Source: Coemansia sp. RSA 487
Lineage: Eukaryota > Kickxellomycota > Kickxellomycetes > Kickxellales > Kickxellaceae
Assembly: GCA_027577595.1 (NCBI GenBank)
Contig: JANBRJ010000002.1
Span: 1 to 64,000 of the forward strand
Direction: 5' to 3'
DNA: 64,000 nucleotides
In this document: one piece after another, positions 29,586 to 39,624 of the stretch
Layout: each line of letters starts with the position of its first letter
Position numbering within the stretch: position 1 is the stretch's first letter
Program-made: the position numbers and the translations under genes
The notes under the pieces: model-generated
Told to the model about the DNA's origin: nothing
Database searches by the model: none
Seen by the model: only the letters and a program-made list of their open reading frames with translations

Positions 29586-31454
29586 ATGATATCTAAACGG
29601 GTTCCGATATACACAGCGGAGCTGTCACAAGCAGCAAAAAAGACATCACGAGCGACTGGATTATTAGGAAGCGTTCGTGGTATCGGCACTCAGTATATGT
29701 CTACACACTACCAAGCAGAACGATACTGTCATGTCCACATAAAAGATACTGCCTTGATCTCGCGCACACCATCCAATAGCTTAGGAAGCCGTAGCCAATT
29801 TCGTTTCTATGCGACCACAAGATATGCGGCCAAGAAAAAGGCGCCACAGTGCCCGACGTGTGGAGCAGCATTTCAGGCAACACAGCCCGACGCACCAGGA
29901 TATCTGAATGAGAAAAAGTGGCGACTGATGAACCAGGCTAATTTGGCTCAGGGGCTGCCAGCTATTGACGGCACGCAAAGAAGCGATATAAAACCAGCTA
30001 TCATTCCTGCGCTATCTGAAAACCATGGTAACCGAGGTAACGGTGCAGGATCGGAAACGCTTAGTGAGAAAGAGTACAAAGAAATGATCAAGAACATTGA
30101 TGACCCCGAGTTAAGAGCGGTCTTTAGTGGAGAGGCGCTGCCTGGATTCGTTGATCCAAACAACGTTAAGGAAAAGGCTGAAGACGAAGAGTATGATAGC
30201 GACGAGCAGATAATCGCAGAGCCTGCCGCGTCAGAATCATACGATACTCTGGTTGCTGCTCGTCTTCGTCGACGTGCGGAGGACGGTCGCGATCGGATCA
30301 TTTGCCAGAGATGCTACACTCTTCAGCACTACAGCCGCGTCGACCACCCGTGGAAGAAAGACATTGTAACTGATCCACGGGCACTGAACTTTTTGCGCTA
30401 CAAAACAAACATCTTGGTTGTTATGGTGTGCGACATATTTGATATTCCTGGCAGCCTAATCCCACACCTAGGGCAATTTATCGGGGAGAGGCACCCTGTT
30501 GTTCTGGTTGCAAACAAAACAGATATGCTTCCAAAGGATTTTCATGAGGAGAGAGTCAGAATGTGGGTACGTCGTTTTACAAAGGACCTCGATCTTAACA
30601 TAAAGGCAATTCATCTGGTATCGTCTCGGAAAAATATAGGGATACGCCCCCTGGCAGCAGATATTCTTGAGCATCGTCGGCTTGGCCAGGATGTATATAT
30701 GGTTGGACGTGCTAATGTTGGAAAATCCGAGTTGATCAATGCTCTTCTCAGAATCAGCATAGGTGGGTCTGCTCATAGAGTGCTTGGGTCCCACATTCCA
30801 GGGACTACAATGGGGCTTGCAGGAATCCCGTTACGCCACTTTATTAAGGGACTGGTGCCTGCTGAGGGCGCCCGACCACAGGATAGACAGGCAAATTTGT
30901 ACGACACGCCTGGCGTGTTTAGCAACAAATCAGCCGTTGCTTTTTTGAACAACCAAGAGCTTAAGATGGCACTCTGCGGCAAGCGGATCACACCGTTTTC
31001 ATATATTCTTGGGCTTGGTAAAACCGTTTTCCTCGGCGGCCTCGCACGTATCGATCTCCTTGAAGGCCCTAGTCGAGTTTTCGTAACCATTTTTTCGATG
31101 GTACGCCCCCACTTTACTAATATCCAACGTGCGGATGAGCTGATCAAAGACATGGAGAGCGGAAAGCCGACCGTTCTAAAGCCTCCTATGGGCGACTCTG
31201 AGAGACTCAAGTTGTTTCCAAAGCACGAGGTTGCTGTTGAGCATTCATTTGAGGGACTTCACAAAAGACATGCGACTATAGACATTGCACTTGCAGGAAT
31301 TGGATGGGTCGCAATCACTGGCATGTTCCCCCATGCCAAGATCCGCGTATACACGCCTCATGGGACTGGTGCCTGTGTACGTCCACCGCTTATGCCTTTT
31401 GAGTACAAGAAAATATCGCCTCACTCAGCTGTGGATCGGAAAATGCCCAAATAG
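29586..31454 (+). CDS. Circularly permuted GTPase, YqeH/NOA1/Gep3 family
   Basis: 622-residue mitochondrial ribosome-biogenesis GTPase. The start at 29586 is the first ATG and yields a basic presequence (MISKRVPIYTAELSQAAKK). A zinc-binding pair follows: CPTCG at about residue 93 and CQRC at about 240. The G motifs are in permuted order: NKTD (G4) at about 320, a Ser-Ser-Arg G5-like loop, GRANVGKS (G1) at about 378 and DTPG (G3) later. This order defines the YqeH/NOA1 group, needed for small mitoribosomal subunit assembly. Length fits fungal Gep3-type members plus insertions. Confidence 0.88.
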   Translation: MISKRVPIYTAELSQAAKKTSRATGLLGSVRGIGTQYMSTHYQAERYCHVHIKDTALISRTPSNSLGSRSQFRFYATTRYAAKKKAPQCPTCGAAFQATQPDAPGYLNEKKWRLMNQANLAQGLPAIDGTQRSDIKPAIIPALSENHGNRGNGAGSETLSEKEYKEMIKNIDDPELRAVFSGEALPGFVDPNNVKEKAEDEEYDSDEQIIAEPAASESYDTLVAARLRRRAEDGRDRIICQRCYTLQHYSRVDHPWKKDIVTDPRALNFLRYKTNILVVMVCDIFDIPGSLIPHLGQFIGERHPVVLVANKTDMLPKDFHEERVRMWVRRFTKDLDLNIKAIHLVSSRKNIGIRPLAADILEHRRLGQDVYMVGRANVGKSELINALLRISIGGSAHRVLGSHIPGTTMGLAGIPLRHFIKGLVPAEGARPQDRQANLYDTPGVFSNKSAVAFLNNQELKMALCGKRITPFSYILGLGKTVFLGGLARIDLLEGPSRVFVTIFSMVRPHFTNIQRADELIKDMESGKPTVLKPPMGDSERLKLFPKHEVAVEHSFEGLHKRHATIDIALAGIGWVAITGMFPHAKIRVYTPHGTGACVRPPLMPFEYKKISPHSAVDRKMPK

Positions 31455-31691
31455 AATATGTTTTTATTAACTCTTACTCGAAATATATCTTGAATAATAG
31501 ACTGGCCATTTTATTATGTTTTAAAAACAAATTACTGTGCGAATGACAGGAAAAAGGGGGTGCATGACGGAACATGGCCCTTTGTGCTAGCAATTGTGAA
31601 CTTTTTTTTGTGTATGCCGATCCGCTATGGCCATTTTGAGGAGATATGCTATTGTTTGAATCGTCGTTTTATTTTTTAAAAGGAAACATCT

Positions 31692-31769
31692 TTATCCGTC
31701 CCCTCCTTTACAGAGTGGGCAGGTACATTCACGATCGCAGTTAGGAGTACAGTCGGAATAAAGACGCAT
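31692..31769 (-). CDS. Metallothionein-like Cys-rich micropeptide, 25 aa
   Basis: 26-codon frame including stop. It contains five Cys in the spacing C-x3-C-x3-C-x-C-x2-C, with the core D-R-E-C-T-C-P-L-C-K-G-G. The minus-strand micro-ORF at 51358-51453 has the same D-R-E-C-T-C-P-L-C-K stretch, far beyond chance for unlinked intergenic DNA, and both are followed or preceded by similar GGTATTT-containing leader DNA. ATG 31769 is the only in-frame start. A GCTAATC branch-like word and CTACAG acceptor about 55 bp upstream suggest a spliced 5' leader. Small fungal metallothioneins of about 25 residues are known; metal binding here is inferred. Confidence 0.6.
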   Translation of the reverse strand: MRLYSDCTPNCDRECTCPLCKGGDG

Positions 31770-33004
31770 ATTTGAAATGTGGTATTTATTTATATAACAA
31801 GCAGGGGTAAATAGTCACAATTCGATTTATTGAATCTGTAGTGCTGCTTGATTAGCAAGGAGACGCTACTAAACCACATCCAAGTATCTTTGCTCCAATG
31901 TGATGCAATCCAAAATGTTTGAACGAGTAAAAATCCCGAAAGGAAAGGAAAGTGCGAGCGGTGGAGTTAGTGCAGTTTTTGCAAAAGCGAGAAACGAAAT
32001 GTTAATGCTTATACCAAAAAAAGTATAAAACTACCTTCAGAATTAAAGCGCCATTATCGGTTAGCAGTTGCAACAATACACACCAGCTGCAATTACAAGA
32101 CATACAAGCACGGTTACATCCTTTTAAATGACTATTTCGAAAAAGACAACCAAAGTGAGGCTTACCTGCTACTAGATGAAACAATGTTAAAGCTCCAGTT
32201 TGCACTCCAAGAAAAAGAAAAGATAATCCACATTTGGTGATATCTGCGCTTTTTCATTCAAGGGTTGTACAATTCGCCAGCTGCCAAGCCACATAAAAAT
32301 TTGGGGAGAGGAATTGCTCTTTGTATATATATGTTTACAGCACTGGTAGAAAGTATTGTTGTGCCAGAATAAGTGATATCAGTAACTGTTTATTCTGGCA
32401 CACAACCAAAGGAAATCAATAAACTAAGCAGAGATGTCTGCAAATGCTATTGTTGCCTTTTACAACATATACAACCACATTGCAGATGTAGGAATGCTAC
32501 GTCAACTCTTTTTATTTTATTTTCAGCGATGCAAGGTTGTAACTGAGGTTGTGATATTTTGCAAGGAAATCAGCAATGATGTTATATGAGGCGCTTTCAG
32601 CTAAGGCTGGTGTTATGAGTGCACATTGTGTAGATATTTTGTGGCGTCAACCGTGCTCTCTTTGAATCTCTGGATTGGGGGGATTCGAATCCGTTTCAGC
32701 GAGCCTCAAGCATTTCTTTGGCTGAAACAGAACAGTTTTGTTTATTTTGTTTTTGGGCCATTCACCGAATTTGATCAACAGCCATCAGATTAGCGCAGTG
32801 AAAAGGCAAGTAGGCAAGTAGGCAAGTAGGCAAGTAGGCAGGTAGGCAAGTATAAACACAGGAAGCATCATCAGTCACACTCTCATTTTTGTGCCATGTT
32901 CTTATTTATTTTCTACTTACAGCCAAATTATAGTCAAGCATAAAAAAACATCTTTGACCTAGTTTGTACAGGCCAGCTCATCGGCATCATCCTTTTAATG
33001 AACC
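31770..33004. other. Leader of the micro-ORF, tandem repeat, SEC5 promoter
   Basis: On the minus strand, splice-like signals (GTAAGC donor near 32162, AAAAG and CTACAG acceptors) suggest an exon-containing leader of the Cys-rich micro-ORF. A Cys-rich word C-N-R-A-C-M-S-C-N-C-S-W-C is encoded at about 32085-32122 in one frame, but without a clear complete ORF. A GGATTCGAATCC palindrome lies near 32684. An 8-bp minisatellite precedes SEC5. Confidence 0.4.
32804..32851. repeat. 8-bp minisatellite AGGCAAGT x6
   Basis: Six head-to-tail copies, five perfect and one with a single change, about 155 bp before the SEC5 ATG. Confidence 0.95.
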
Positions 33005-36000
33005 ATGCCCCCAATCGAGGATGCAGAGATTCTTGCCCGCTACGGTTTAGACAGCTTTTCTAGAACATCTTACGGAGACGGTGGAGGAGGCGGGTCCTTT
33101 GATGATAGCGAACGTCTGCAAGGTGTAGATAGCCCACGTCATGCACGCCACAACCATGGGCGTGAAAACAGCACTGGTGAGAGACGTGGAAGACATGCTG
33201 GAAATGGAGGTCGGTCTGGGAGTTATGGAGACGGGGGCGGCCAATATGAAGGCGAATATGACGACGAGGATGACGATTATGACGATGACGACGATGACGG
33301 TAGCTACAGGAATAACAAGCACATGGGCTCCGTGACAGCAAACGGTGTCGCTATGCATGGCACGCCTATCAGCGACCGTGACCCGCTTCACGTGTATCGC
33401 TCGGTAAGCGCGGTGCTTGAGAGCAAGGGTGATCCACATGCCCTAAGCGACATGTCATACAGGGCAAAGTTTAGCATATCCAGCAAAAACTTTTCGCCAG
33501 CGTCGTATATGCAGGTGGTACACGGGGATACGCCATATGCAGACCTTGTTCAAGGAGCAAGGCTTCTGCGAGAGTCTGTATCGCAGGGCACCGAGGCCCT
33601 AAAGATCCTGGTGCACAACAACTTTGATAGCTTTGTCGACGCGCGCAACAAGATCGATCTTCTTTACGAAGAGATGAAGTCGCGCTCGTTGAATGAGCAA
33701 GCCGAGTACGGAACGCGCGCATTCGGGGAGTCGCTGCAAGGAGCAACGCAGAGGGCAGACGAGATATACAACCCGATTATCGATCGACGTGCGCGGGTTG
33801 AAAAGATCCGGTCGACACTGAGTGTTGTGGAGCGGTACAAGTTCTACTTTAATCTCCCCTCTAGCCTGATCGAGTATACGCGCAAGGGGAGGTTTGACAT
33901 TGCCGTACGTGAGTACAAAAAGGGCAGGCAGCTGCTCCAGACGGTCACAAACGGAGACATCGAATCTACTAGCGAGGCAATGGCTGATGACCCCCAATCC
34001 AACGCGCTGAGCAAAATCTTCCAGTATGTCTGGAAAGAGGTCCAGGAAAGCGTCGTTGAGCTGCGCAACGCCTTGTTTAGGCATCTTGAACAGCCAAGCC
34101 ATGCGTACAGCGAGCAGGAGACCATCATTAGGCATCTGATTGATATCGATCCTGGAGAGAAAGATCCGGTTGCTTATTATCTTGAGCGCCAGCACACCTG
34201 GATTGTCGACAAGATGGAAAGCATCTATAGAGACTACAAGCAGGTAGCCTCGCAGTCCAGCAGCCAACAGATGCAGGCCGAGCGGCGCCGTGCTCTCAAC
34301 CAAGGAACCGCTGGCAGCGGCACAGCTAGCCCCGTCACCACCACCACCACGCCTGGCATCGCAGCAAGTGGAGATCGTGTGCTTGACGCTGAGCGCAGAT
34401 CCGACGAGCTCACGCGTGCGCTAAACATCGACTCTTTTGCAGATTTCCCTGCCTTTTCTCGTGGAAGAGACATCGAATTCCACAGATGGAAGCTTATCTA
34501 CAACACTCTTCGTTCGCTCTCGCAGGAGGTAGTGCGCTGCTTACCAGATTTTTGGAAGCTCAGTCAGGCATATATGGAAGAGCTATACCAGAAGCCCGCT
34601 GCCACAGTTGGCAGAGGCAGACGTCGACGCCAGGGGCTCAACTTGGAGAAAGTGTCAAAGTGCCACTCGCTGCTTGAAGAGATTATCGAAAAGTATAGCC
34701 AGTATGTCCTACGCCTGATGGGGATACTCAGCGAAAATGAATCCATAGTCAGCATAGACTCACTAAAGCCGCAAACCATCAGCACCATGGTTCAGCGACT
34801 TCCGCAGACACACGCTCTGCTTTCTGGCCACTTTATGACAGCAATTGTAGAGCTTGTTGTCAACACTGCCAACGACATCGAGGCCATCGATATGGCCCAA
34901 GAGCCGGCAATCATCCTCGCCAATCTGATCAGCCAGCTCAAGGCAGGGCTTGAGCTTTTCCTGTGCGAGATGTGGGACCGCGATGCCTGCTCAATGTACT
35001 TGCACGAAAACTGGTGCTTGCATCACGGAACCAGCTATTGGCCGCCGTTTTACATTAGTCGCCGTGACCGCCAGAACGTAGACGGCTCGCCAAACACATT
35101 TGCGGACATTATCGCGAACACAGAGCTGCTGCCGCTGGTTTTGCGCACTGCCCAGATTATCACAGGGCAGCTGAGTACCATCCATTCTGCAACGCTTCAG
35201 CCAGGAAAGAGCACTCGCACAATGATCCAAGGACAGACGCCGCATTTCGATGCTAACTTTGACGAAGGACAGCGACTGCAAAGCGAGCGGTCGCATGAGA
35301 TGCACGACATGGCGATAGACCATGTGAAGCGCACTTTCTTTGGAACAATGTACTCGTTCCTGGACACGCTCCACATGTTGGCATTCAGCACGCCGACGCC
35401 TCTTGATATTGACAGGATCTTTTCGTACAGCGATTCGGCGGATAGAACAGGCTCCTTTGAGGCTATGCCGGTAGGCGCAGCTTCAGATGCCTCATCTCAT
35501 ACTTCTAATGTGGGCGCCATGTCGAGCGCGCCAAGTTTGCAAGCACCCAGGAGCAGAGGCATACCCCGGCGGTTTTCGTTCAATCTCCCCAAGAAGAATG
35601 ACAACAGAGCGACGGCGGTAACAGCAGCAGCATCGGCTACACACAGACACTCCATTGCAGATACCAGTCGGCAAGAGCAAGGCAGGATATCTGCGCGCCA
35701 CAGCACGCGCAGCTTCTATGTCTTGGCCACTCTTTGCAATCTGACGGCATTCAGACTGTTTGTAGTGCCAGATCTGCTTCACTGCAAGGCAGTCCGTAGT
35801 GTTTTTAAGCTGGATGTGACCAACGACCTACCGCAGCTGGAGAAAATGCTGCGGCGGTTAGACGAAATGATCTTCTCATACTATATTCGCGACAAAGCAA
35901 AGCAGCTTAGCAGCATTGTGAACCGCGGAGTGCTGATGGGCGGGTTTAGCTGGTCAACTACCGAACTTCCCAAAGACACACAGCCCTACGTATCTGAGGC

Positions 36001-36505
36001 GCTTTTGTATCTGGTGTTTACTCACGCAGAGATCATGGATCTGATAGCTGAAGTGGGTGCCGGCGAAGAGCACCACATGGTTAAACAGCAGCCGCTTACT
36101 AAGCGCGTTTTCCAAGTGCTGGCAGAGAACCTGGCACAGGACATGCTTGAGAGCATACGCTCAATTGACTCGTTCAGTGTTGGTGGGATGCTGCAGTGCA
36201 TTCTGGAGTCGCTGTTTATCAGTCAGACCCTGCAGATGTACATGACGGCAGGAGCCAAAGAATGCTTCCGTCTTCTCTTTAGCTACGTGCGGTCTGCTTT
36301 TGAGCGCACGCAGGAGCGAGCAAAGAAAGCAGCAGCGCAGCAAGGCCGACAGCCGCAGCCGGCGGACAACAACCTCCGCGAGGAGAACGGCATTGCGTTG
36401 TCGCCAGAACACTGGGACATTGTGAACCAACTTTTGCGCGACTGCACGCGGAGAACCCAGATCCAGTTCAGGTGCTTCCAGCAGTCGCCTGAGCCCAATG
36501 CCTAA
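33005..36505 (+). CDS. SEC5: Exocyst complex component Sec5
   Basis: 1166-residue single-exon subunit of the exocyst, which tethers secretory vesicles at the plasma membrane. The first 125 residues are Gly- and Asp-rich and disordered. The Sec5 core begins at about residue 155 with KFSISSKNFSPASYMQVVHGDTPYADLVQG, then LRESVSQGTEALKILVHNNFDSFVDARNKID, the family's N-terminal coiled region. Long helical-rod sequence continues to the C-terminus, interrupted by a Ser/Ala-rich insert near residues 830-900. Start ATG 33005 follows AACC. Longer than yeast Sec5 (971 residues), mostly through the acidic N-terminus and linkers. Confidence 0.85.
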   Translation: MPPIEDAEILARYGLDSFSRTSYGDGGGGGSFDDSERLQGVDSPRHARHNHGRENSTGERRGRHAGNGGRSGSYGDGGGQYEGEYDDEDDDYDDDDDDGSYRNNKHMGSVTANGVAMHGTPISDRDPLHVYRSVSAVLESKGDPHALSDMSYRAKFSISSKNFSPASYMQVVHGDTPYADLVQGARLLRESVSQGTEALKILVHNNFDSFVDARNKIDLLYEEMKSRSLNEQAEYGTRAFGESLQGATQRADEIYNPIIDRRARVEKIRSTLSVVERYKFYFNLPSSLIEYTRKGRFDIAVREYKKGRQLLQTVTNGDIESTSEAMADDPQSNALSKIFQYVWKEVQESVVELRNALFRHLEQPSHAYSEQETIIRHLIDIDPGEKDPVAYYLERQHTWIVDKMESIYRDYKQVASQSSSQQMQAERRRALNQGTAGSGTASPVTTTTTPGIAASGDRVLDAERRSDELTRALNIDSFADFPAFSRGRDIEFHRWKLIYNTLRSLSQEVVRCLPDFWKLSQAYMEELYQKPAATVGRGRRRRQGLNLEKVSKCHSLLEEIIEKYSQYVLRLMGILSENESIVSIDSLKPQTISTMVQRLPQTHALLSGHFMTAIVELVVNTANDIEAIDMAQEPAIILANLISQLKAGLELFLCEMWDRDACSMYLHENWCLHHGTSYWPPFYISRRDRQNVDGSPNTFADIIANTELLPLVLRTAQIITGQLSTIHSATLQPGKSTRTMIQGQTPHFDANFDEGQRLQSERSHEMHDMAIDHVKRTFFGTMYSFLDTLHMLAFSTPTPLDIDRIFSYSDSADRTGSFEAMPVGAASDASSHTSNVGAMSSAPSLQAPRSRGIPRRFSFNLPKKNDNRATAVTAAASATHRHSIADTSRQEQGRISARHSTRSFYVLATLCNLTAFRLFVVPDLLHCKAVRSVFKLDVTNDLPQLEKMLRRLDEMIFSYYIRDKAKQLSSIVNRGVLMGGFSWSTTELPKDTQPYVSEALLYLVFTHAEIMDLIAEVGAGEEHHMVKQQPLTKRVFQVLAENLAQDMLESIRSIDSFSVGGMLQCILESLFISQTLQMYMTAGAKECFRLLFSYVRSAFERTQERAKKAAAQQGRQPQPADNNLREENGIALSPEHWDIVNQLLRDCTRRTQIQFRCFQQSPEPNA

Positions 36506-37002
36506 ATTTTTCGTATATCTTTTTTGTTTTGTTTTCTGTAATGCAATGCACAATATATTTGTTTCAGCTTGGCAGATCCAGCTGAGAAAACACCAAACAG
36601 ATACGCTTTTGGCTACAAACGCCACCACCTGCTTTGTGGGCTGGACGCTGGCACAAAAGGCTTGCTTATAACTGCTTTTTCTTTGGAGAAAATGTGCCAA
36701 ATTCCCAGCCAATGAGGGCTCGACAGGCGTCGCGCAAAGTTTGTTTTCTTTTTGAGTTTGAAAAAAAGCCTGTTGCAAAAAGGAAGGGCGTGTTATGTAC
36801 GCGTTTTTAGCCTGCTCAACTCAGCTCCTTATTCTCAGCAGCCTTGTGTTCTGTTTAATTTGTGTTAGCGCTTTGCATTTTACGCATCTGTCTGCCCTTT
36901 TTATATCAACTTTCCTTCATACTGTCGGAATTACACTTGCTTGTGCACGTAAAGAGGCGCATTGCATACACGGGATTTTAGTGCTGTGCGAACTCTGATA
37001 TA
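36506..37002 (+). promoter_or_regulatory. Promoter of the cyclin gene
   Basis: 497-bp spacer. An ACGCGT (MluI cell-cycle box) lies at 36799-36804, about 200 bp before the cyclin ATG. An open frame at 36795-36998 is hydrophobic and T-rich and not believable as a gene. Confidence 0.5.
36799..36804. promoter_or_regulatory. MCB-like ACGCGT element
   Basis: Palindromic MluI cell-cycle box, the site of MBF/Swi6-type factors in fungi, located 200 bp upstream of a cyclin gene. Confidence 0.45.
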
Positions 37003-38649
37003 ATGCCTCGCATTTCCAACAAGGAAAACACTGTAGCTTTGGGCGCAGTCCTCGGCCCATCGCTCCACAGTATACCAAAGCACACAGATACGACATTGAA
37101 CGCAGAATCGGCGAATAAAACAAAGGCATCCTTACGTGGTGGCGACCATGCCAACCAGGACGCGTCAGTTGTCAGCTCCAAGCCAACAAAACCGCACAAG
37201 CGCACTTTGGAGGTGTCAAACGAAAACAGCTCTGCTGACAACTTTGTCGACAAGGCTAAGCGGGCGATTAAACGCAGATGTACCGAAATGGGAATTCGCA
37301 AGTACGCTTCGCTGTCGTCAATGTCTGCCAAACACACGCATGTGGCGTGCGATAAGCAAGACAGACGCGCTAGTCGTCTGCCGCGAAAGCCACCCACCCA
37401 TGACTACCTGGAGGCAAGAGATACCGATCCATCTTCCGAAGCGACCATAATCCTGCTACCGTCTGAGTATGGCGTGCAAGGGGAAGAGGAGGAAGGTGGT
37501 GAGGAACAAGAGGGGAAGGCGGACATAATAGAGCGCTATAAGAGTGCTGATCTGGACGAGTCATCCCTGCTTGAGTCTCAAATCACGCTGGTGGCACCCT
37601 CATCACCCTTCCGCCTGCAGTCACACGATGTCGCTGATATCAGCACACTGCCGTCCAGCGAGGCGCACGACGTGTTTGTGGCCGCAGTCCAAGCCCTTAC
37701 GCCCCCAGAAGAGGATTTTCCTGATACATGCGAAGACCTTGCCGGCTGGCTTCTAGATATTGAGCGCGAGTATGCGCTTGGGCTTGATCGTGGAATTGCT
37801 CGGCATCCCGAGCTGTCGGGAAGGATGCGGCCCATCCTTGTCGATTGGCTCATGGAGGTGGCTGCTGACTACCGTATGCATAGACAGACGCTTCACCTGA
37901 CAGTCCAGTACCTTGATCGGTTTCTTGCTCACACCCCCTTGCAGGTACAGCCTAGCATGCTCCAATGCTACGGAACCGCTTGTCTGTCTGTCGCCATGAA
38001 AATGGAGGAGAAGCACGTGCCATCGCTGATGGAGCTCACCGACTTTTCCAAGGACGCCTTTACATGCGACCAGCTCAAGCAGGCTGAGCTCGATGTACTT
38101 GAAGCGCTTGGCTGGCATCTGGCTGTGCCAACAGCGTTTGAGTTTTTGTGTCTGGCCTTCCAGCGTGCGGCTCTTCATTTCCCTGGCCAGTTTGCCGACG
38201 CCACGATGCCAGACAAACCCAAGGCCGAATGGCACCCGTCGTCATCTCCTGCGTCAGTCCCCCGTCGCTTTGACGCGCGCCAGTTCATTGCTGCCTGCGA
38301 CCATGTCGATGCACTGCTTCATAACCAAAGCAGTTTGCGCTTTTCCGCTTCAGAGCTCGCAGCCGCCTGCTTCTATCTGAGCACCACGTCAAGCAGCCTC
38401 GACGGCACGATGTTTACTTTGTGCACAGGCTACTCATTTGTGGACATTTTCCCAGTCATTCTACACGTTAAGCGCCTGAAGGCCAAGCTTGATCCCGACT
38501 CTTCGTCCTTGTTGTGTGCCAAGCAGTGCTGCGAAACAAAGGATAGATACTCAAGGCATCTAAAGCGCATCCGCCCAGCAGAGCTCTGGACGATACAGCC
38601 TCATCACCCACATCTTCTACCTGAATTCGAAGATCTCTATTCTTCGTGA
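37003..38649 (+). CDS. A/B-type mitotic cyclin
   Basis: 548-residue cyclin. The first 240 residues are disordered and basic-acidic mixed. The N-terminal cyclin box spans about residues 245-370, opening with MRPILVDWLMEVAADYRMHRQTLHLTVQYLDRFL, the A/B-cyclin signature that contacts a Cdk. A second cyclin fold follows to about residue 520, with a Pro/Ser insert. The length and the VDWLMEV form point to a cyclin A/B-like activator of Cdk1. No clean RxxL-x4-N destruction box was identified, though basic N-terminal stretches could hide one. Single exon. Confidence 0.85.
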   Translation: MPRISNKENTVALGAVLGPSLHSIPKHTDTTLNAESANKTKASLRGGDHANQDASVVSSKPTKPHKRTLEVSNENSSADNFVDKAKRAIKRRCTEMGIRKYASLSSMSAKHTHVACDKQDRRASRLPRKPPTHDYLEARDTDPSSEATIILLPSEYGVQGEEEEGGEEQEGKADIIERYKSADLDESSLLESQITLVAPSSPFRLQSHDVADISTLPSSEAHDVFVAAVQALTPPEEDFPDTCEDLAGWLLDIEREYALGLDRGIARHPELSGRMRPILVDWLMEVAADYRMHRQTLHLTVQYLDRFLAHTPLQVQPSMLQCYGTACLSVAMKMEEKHVPSLMELTDFSKDAFTCDQLKQAELDVLEALGWHLAVPTAFEFLCLAFQRAALHFPGQFADATMPDKPKAEWHPSSSPASVPRRFDARQFIAACDHVDALLHNQSSLRFSASELAAACFYLSTTSSSLDGTMFTLCTGYSFVDIFPVILHVKRLKAKLDPDSSSLLCAKQCCETKDRYSRHLKRIRPAELWTIQPHHPHLLPEFEDLYSS

Positions 38650-38724
38650 AACCCACGTTCTTTCTCTTTTCCTTGTTGCTAAATGTTTTTTATTTTGGTC
38701 TACACGAATGGTCCGTACATAAAT

Positions 38725-39624
38725 CTATGCAGTTGCACTCTCAAGAGCCGGCCACGGGCCTGGGGCTTCCTTTTCAAGCTTTATTTCGGCTTTGGTAGAC
38801 AGAAACTCAAAGGACGAGGCAGCAGGGTTGATCTTTGCGAATAGCTCGATCTCGTCATCGTACACCTTGTTATCTGCGTATACCAGATGCAGACGTATCG
38901 AATCGCCCGAAAACGCTATCGAGCTTTGACTCTTATCAATCTTCTTTGCGTACACCGAAACAATCACACAATGTGGCATTTGGTAGTAGTCTCTGCGGCA
39001 CTTGTCTTGCTGGGGCTTGGCTTTCTCCTGCTGTGTTCCGACAAACAGGTGCCTTCCACGCGTGCAGCCAGCGATCTGCATAAACTCGTCAAAGTCGGTT
39101 GCCCTGGGCTTACAGCACGTCCAGCCCTTGGTTCCTTCGTGAAACACTGCCGCACCCGGATGAAACTGGCACTGTTTGGAGGCGTGTGACTTTTCCTCCG
39201 ACTCGTAGGCTACACCGCATCCATTTCGCTTGCACACGGCGCCCGGAGCAACAGCCACGCCTTCTGGATCCTCGTCGATCGCAGCGGGCTCCTCTGTCTT
39301 TGGCGCTGCAGCCGGCGCCTCTGCCAGTGCTGGCTTGGGCGAATCAGCAGCCTGTGGGGCATCAGCAGGCAGCACATCGTCGTACTTTGTCAGATCTGCT
39401 TTGAAGGGGTCGTCCTTGTGCTTAGGCTCGTGGGAATGAGGGCCGAGTTTGCATCCTTTGATTTCCATAAACTCATCGAAGGAATGCACCCGAGGTTTGC
39501 AGCAGGACCAGCCCTTGAGTCCTTCATGGAACACAGGCTTTCCTGGGTGAAACTGACAAGCCATTGAATCGTTGGCAATCTCATCATACTCTTGGCCACA
39601 GCCGTTTAGTGTGCACTTGTGCAT
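38725..39624 (-). CDS. CHORD-CS domain protein
   Basis: 299-residue zinc protein with two CHORD domains and a CS domain, the layout of animal CHORDC1/morgana and fungal ChpA, Hsp90 co-chaperones. CHORD1 spans residues 1-63 (MHKCTLNGCGQEYDE to GCKLGPHS), with Cys and His ligands intact. CHORD2 spans about 128-195 (CKRNGCGVAYESEEK to GCTRGRH). The CS domain at about 210-290 has the expected beta-sandwich strands. The linker is Ala/Pro-rich. The stop lies 75 bp from the cyclin stop codon, so the two genes converge. Budding yeast lacks this family, which argues for an early-diverging or filamentous fungus. Confidence 0.9.
   Translation of the reverse strand: MHKCTLNGCGQEYDEIANDSMACQFHPGKPVFHEGLKGWSCCKPRVHSFDEFMEIKGCKLGPHSHEPKHKDDPFKADLTKYDDVLPADAPQAADSPKPALAEAPAAAPKTEEPAAIDEDPEGVAVAPGAVCKRNGCGVAYESEEKSHASKQCQFHPGAAVFHEGTKGWTCCKPRATDFDEFMQIAGCTRGRHLFVGTQQEKAKPQQDKCRRDYYQMPHCVIVSVYAKKIDKSQSSIAFSGDSIRLHLVYADNKVYDDEIELFAKINPAASSFEFLSTKAEIKLEKEAPGPWPALESATA

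Noticed and set aside
32640-32705. Possible serine-type tRNA 3' half around GGATTCGAATCC
   Set aside because: The T stem cannot pair (A at position 53, palindrome only) and no matching 5' acceptor or D arm is found upstream.
36795-36998. Hydrophobic 67-codon frame upstream of the cyclin
   Set aside because: T-rich promoter DNA gives spurious Leu/Phe/Ser runs; no relation to signal-peptide proteins.
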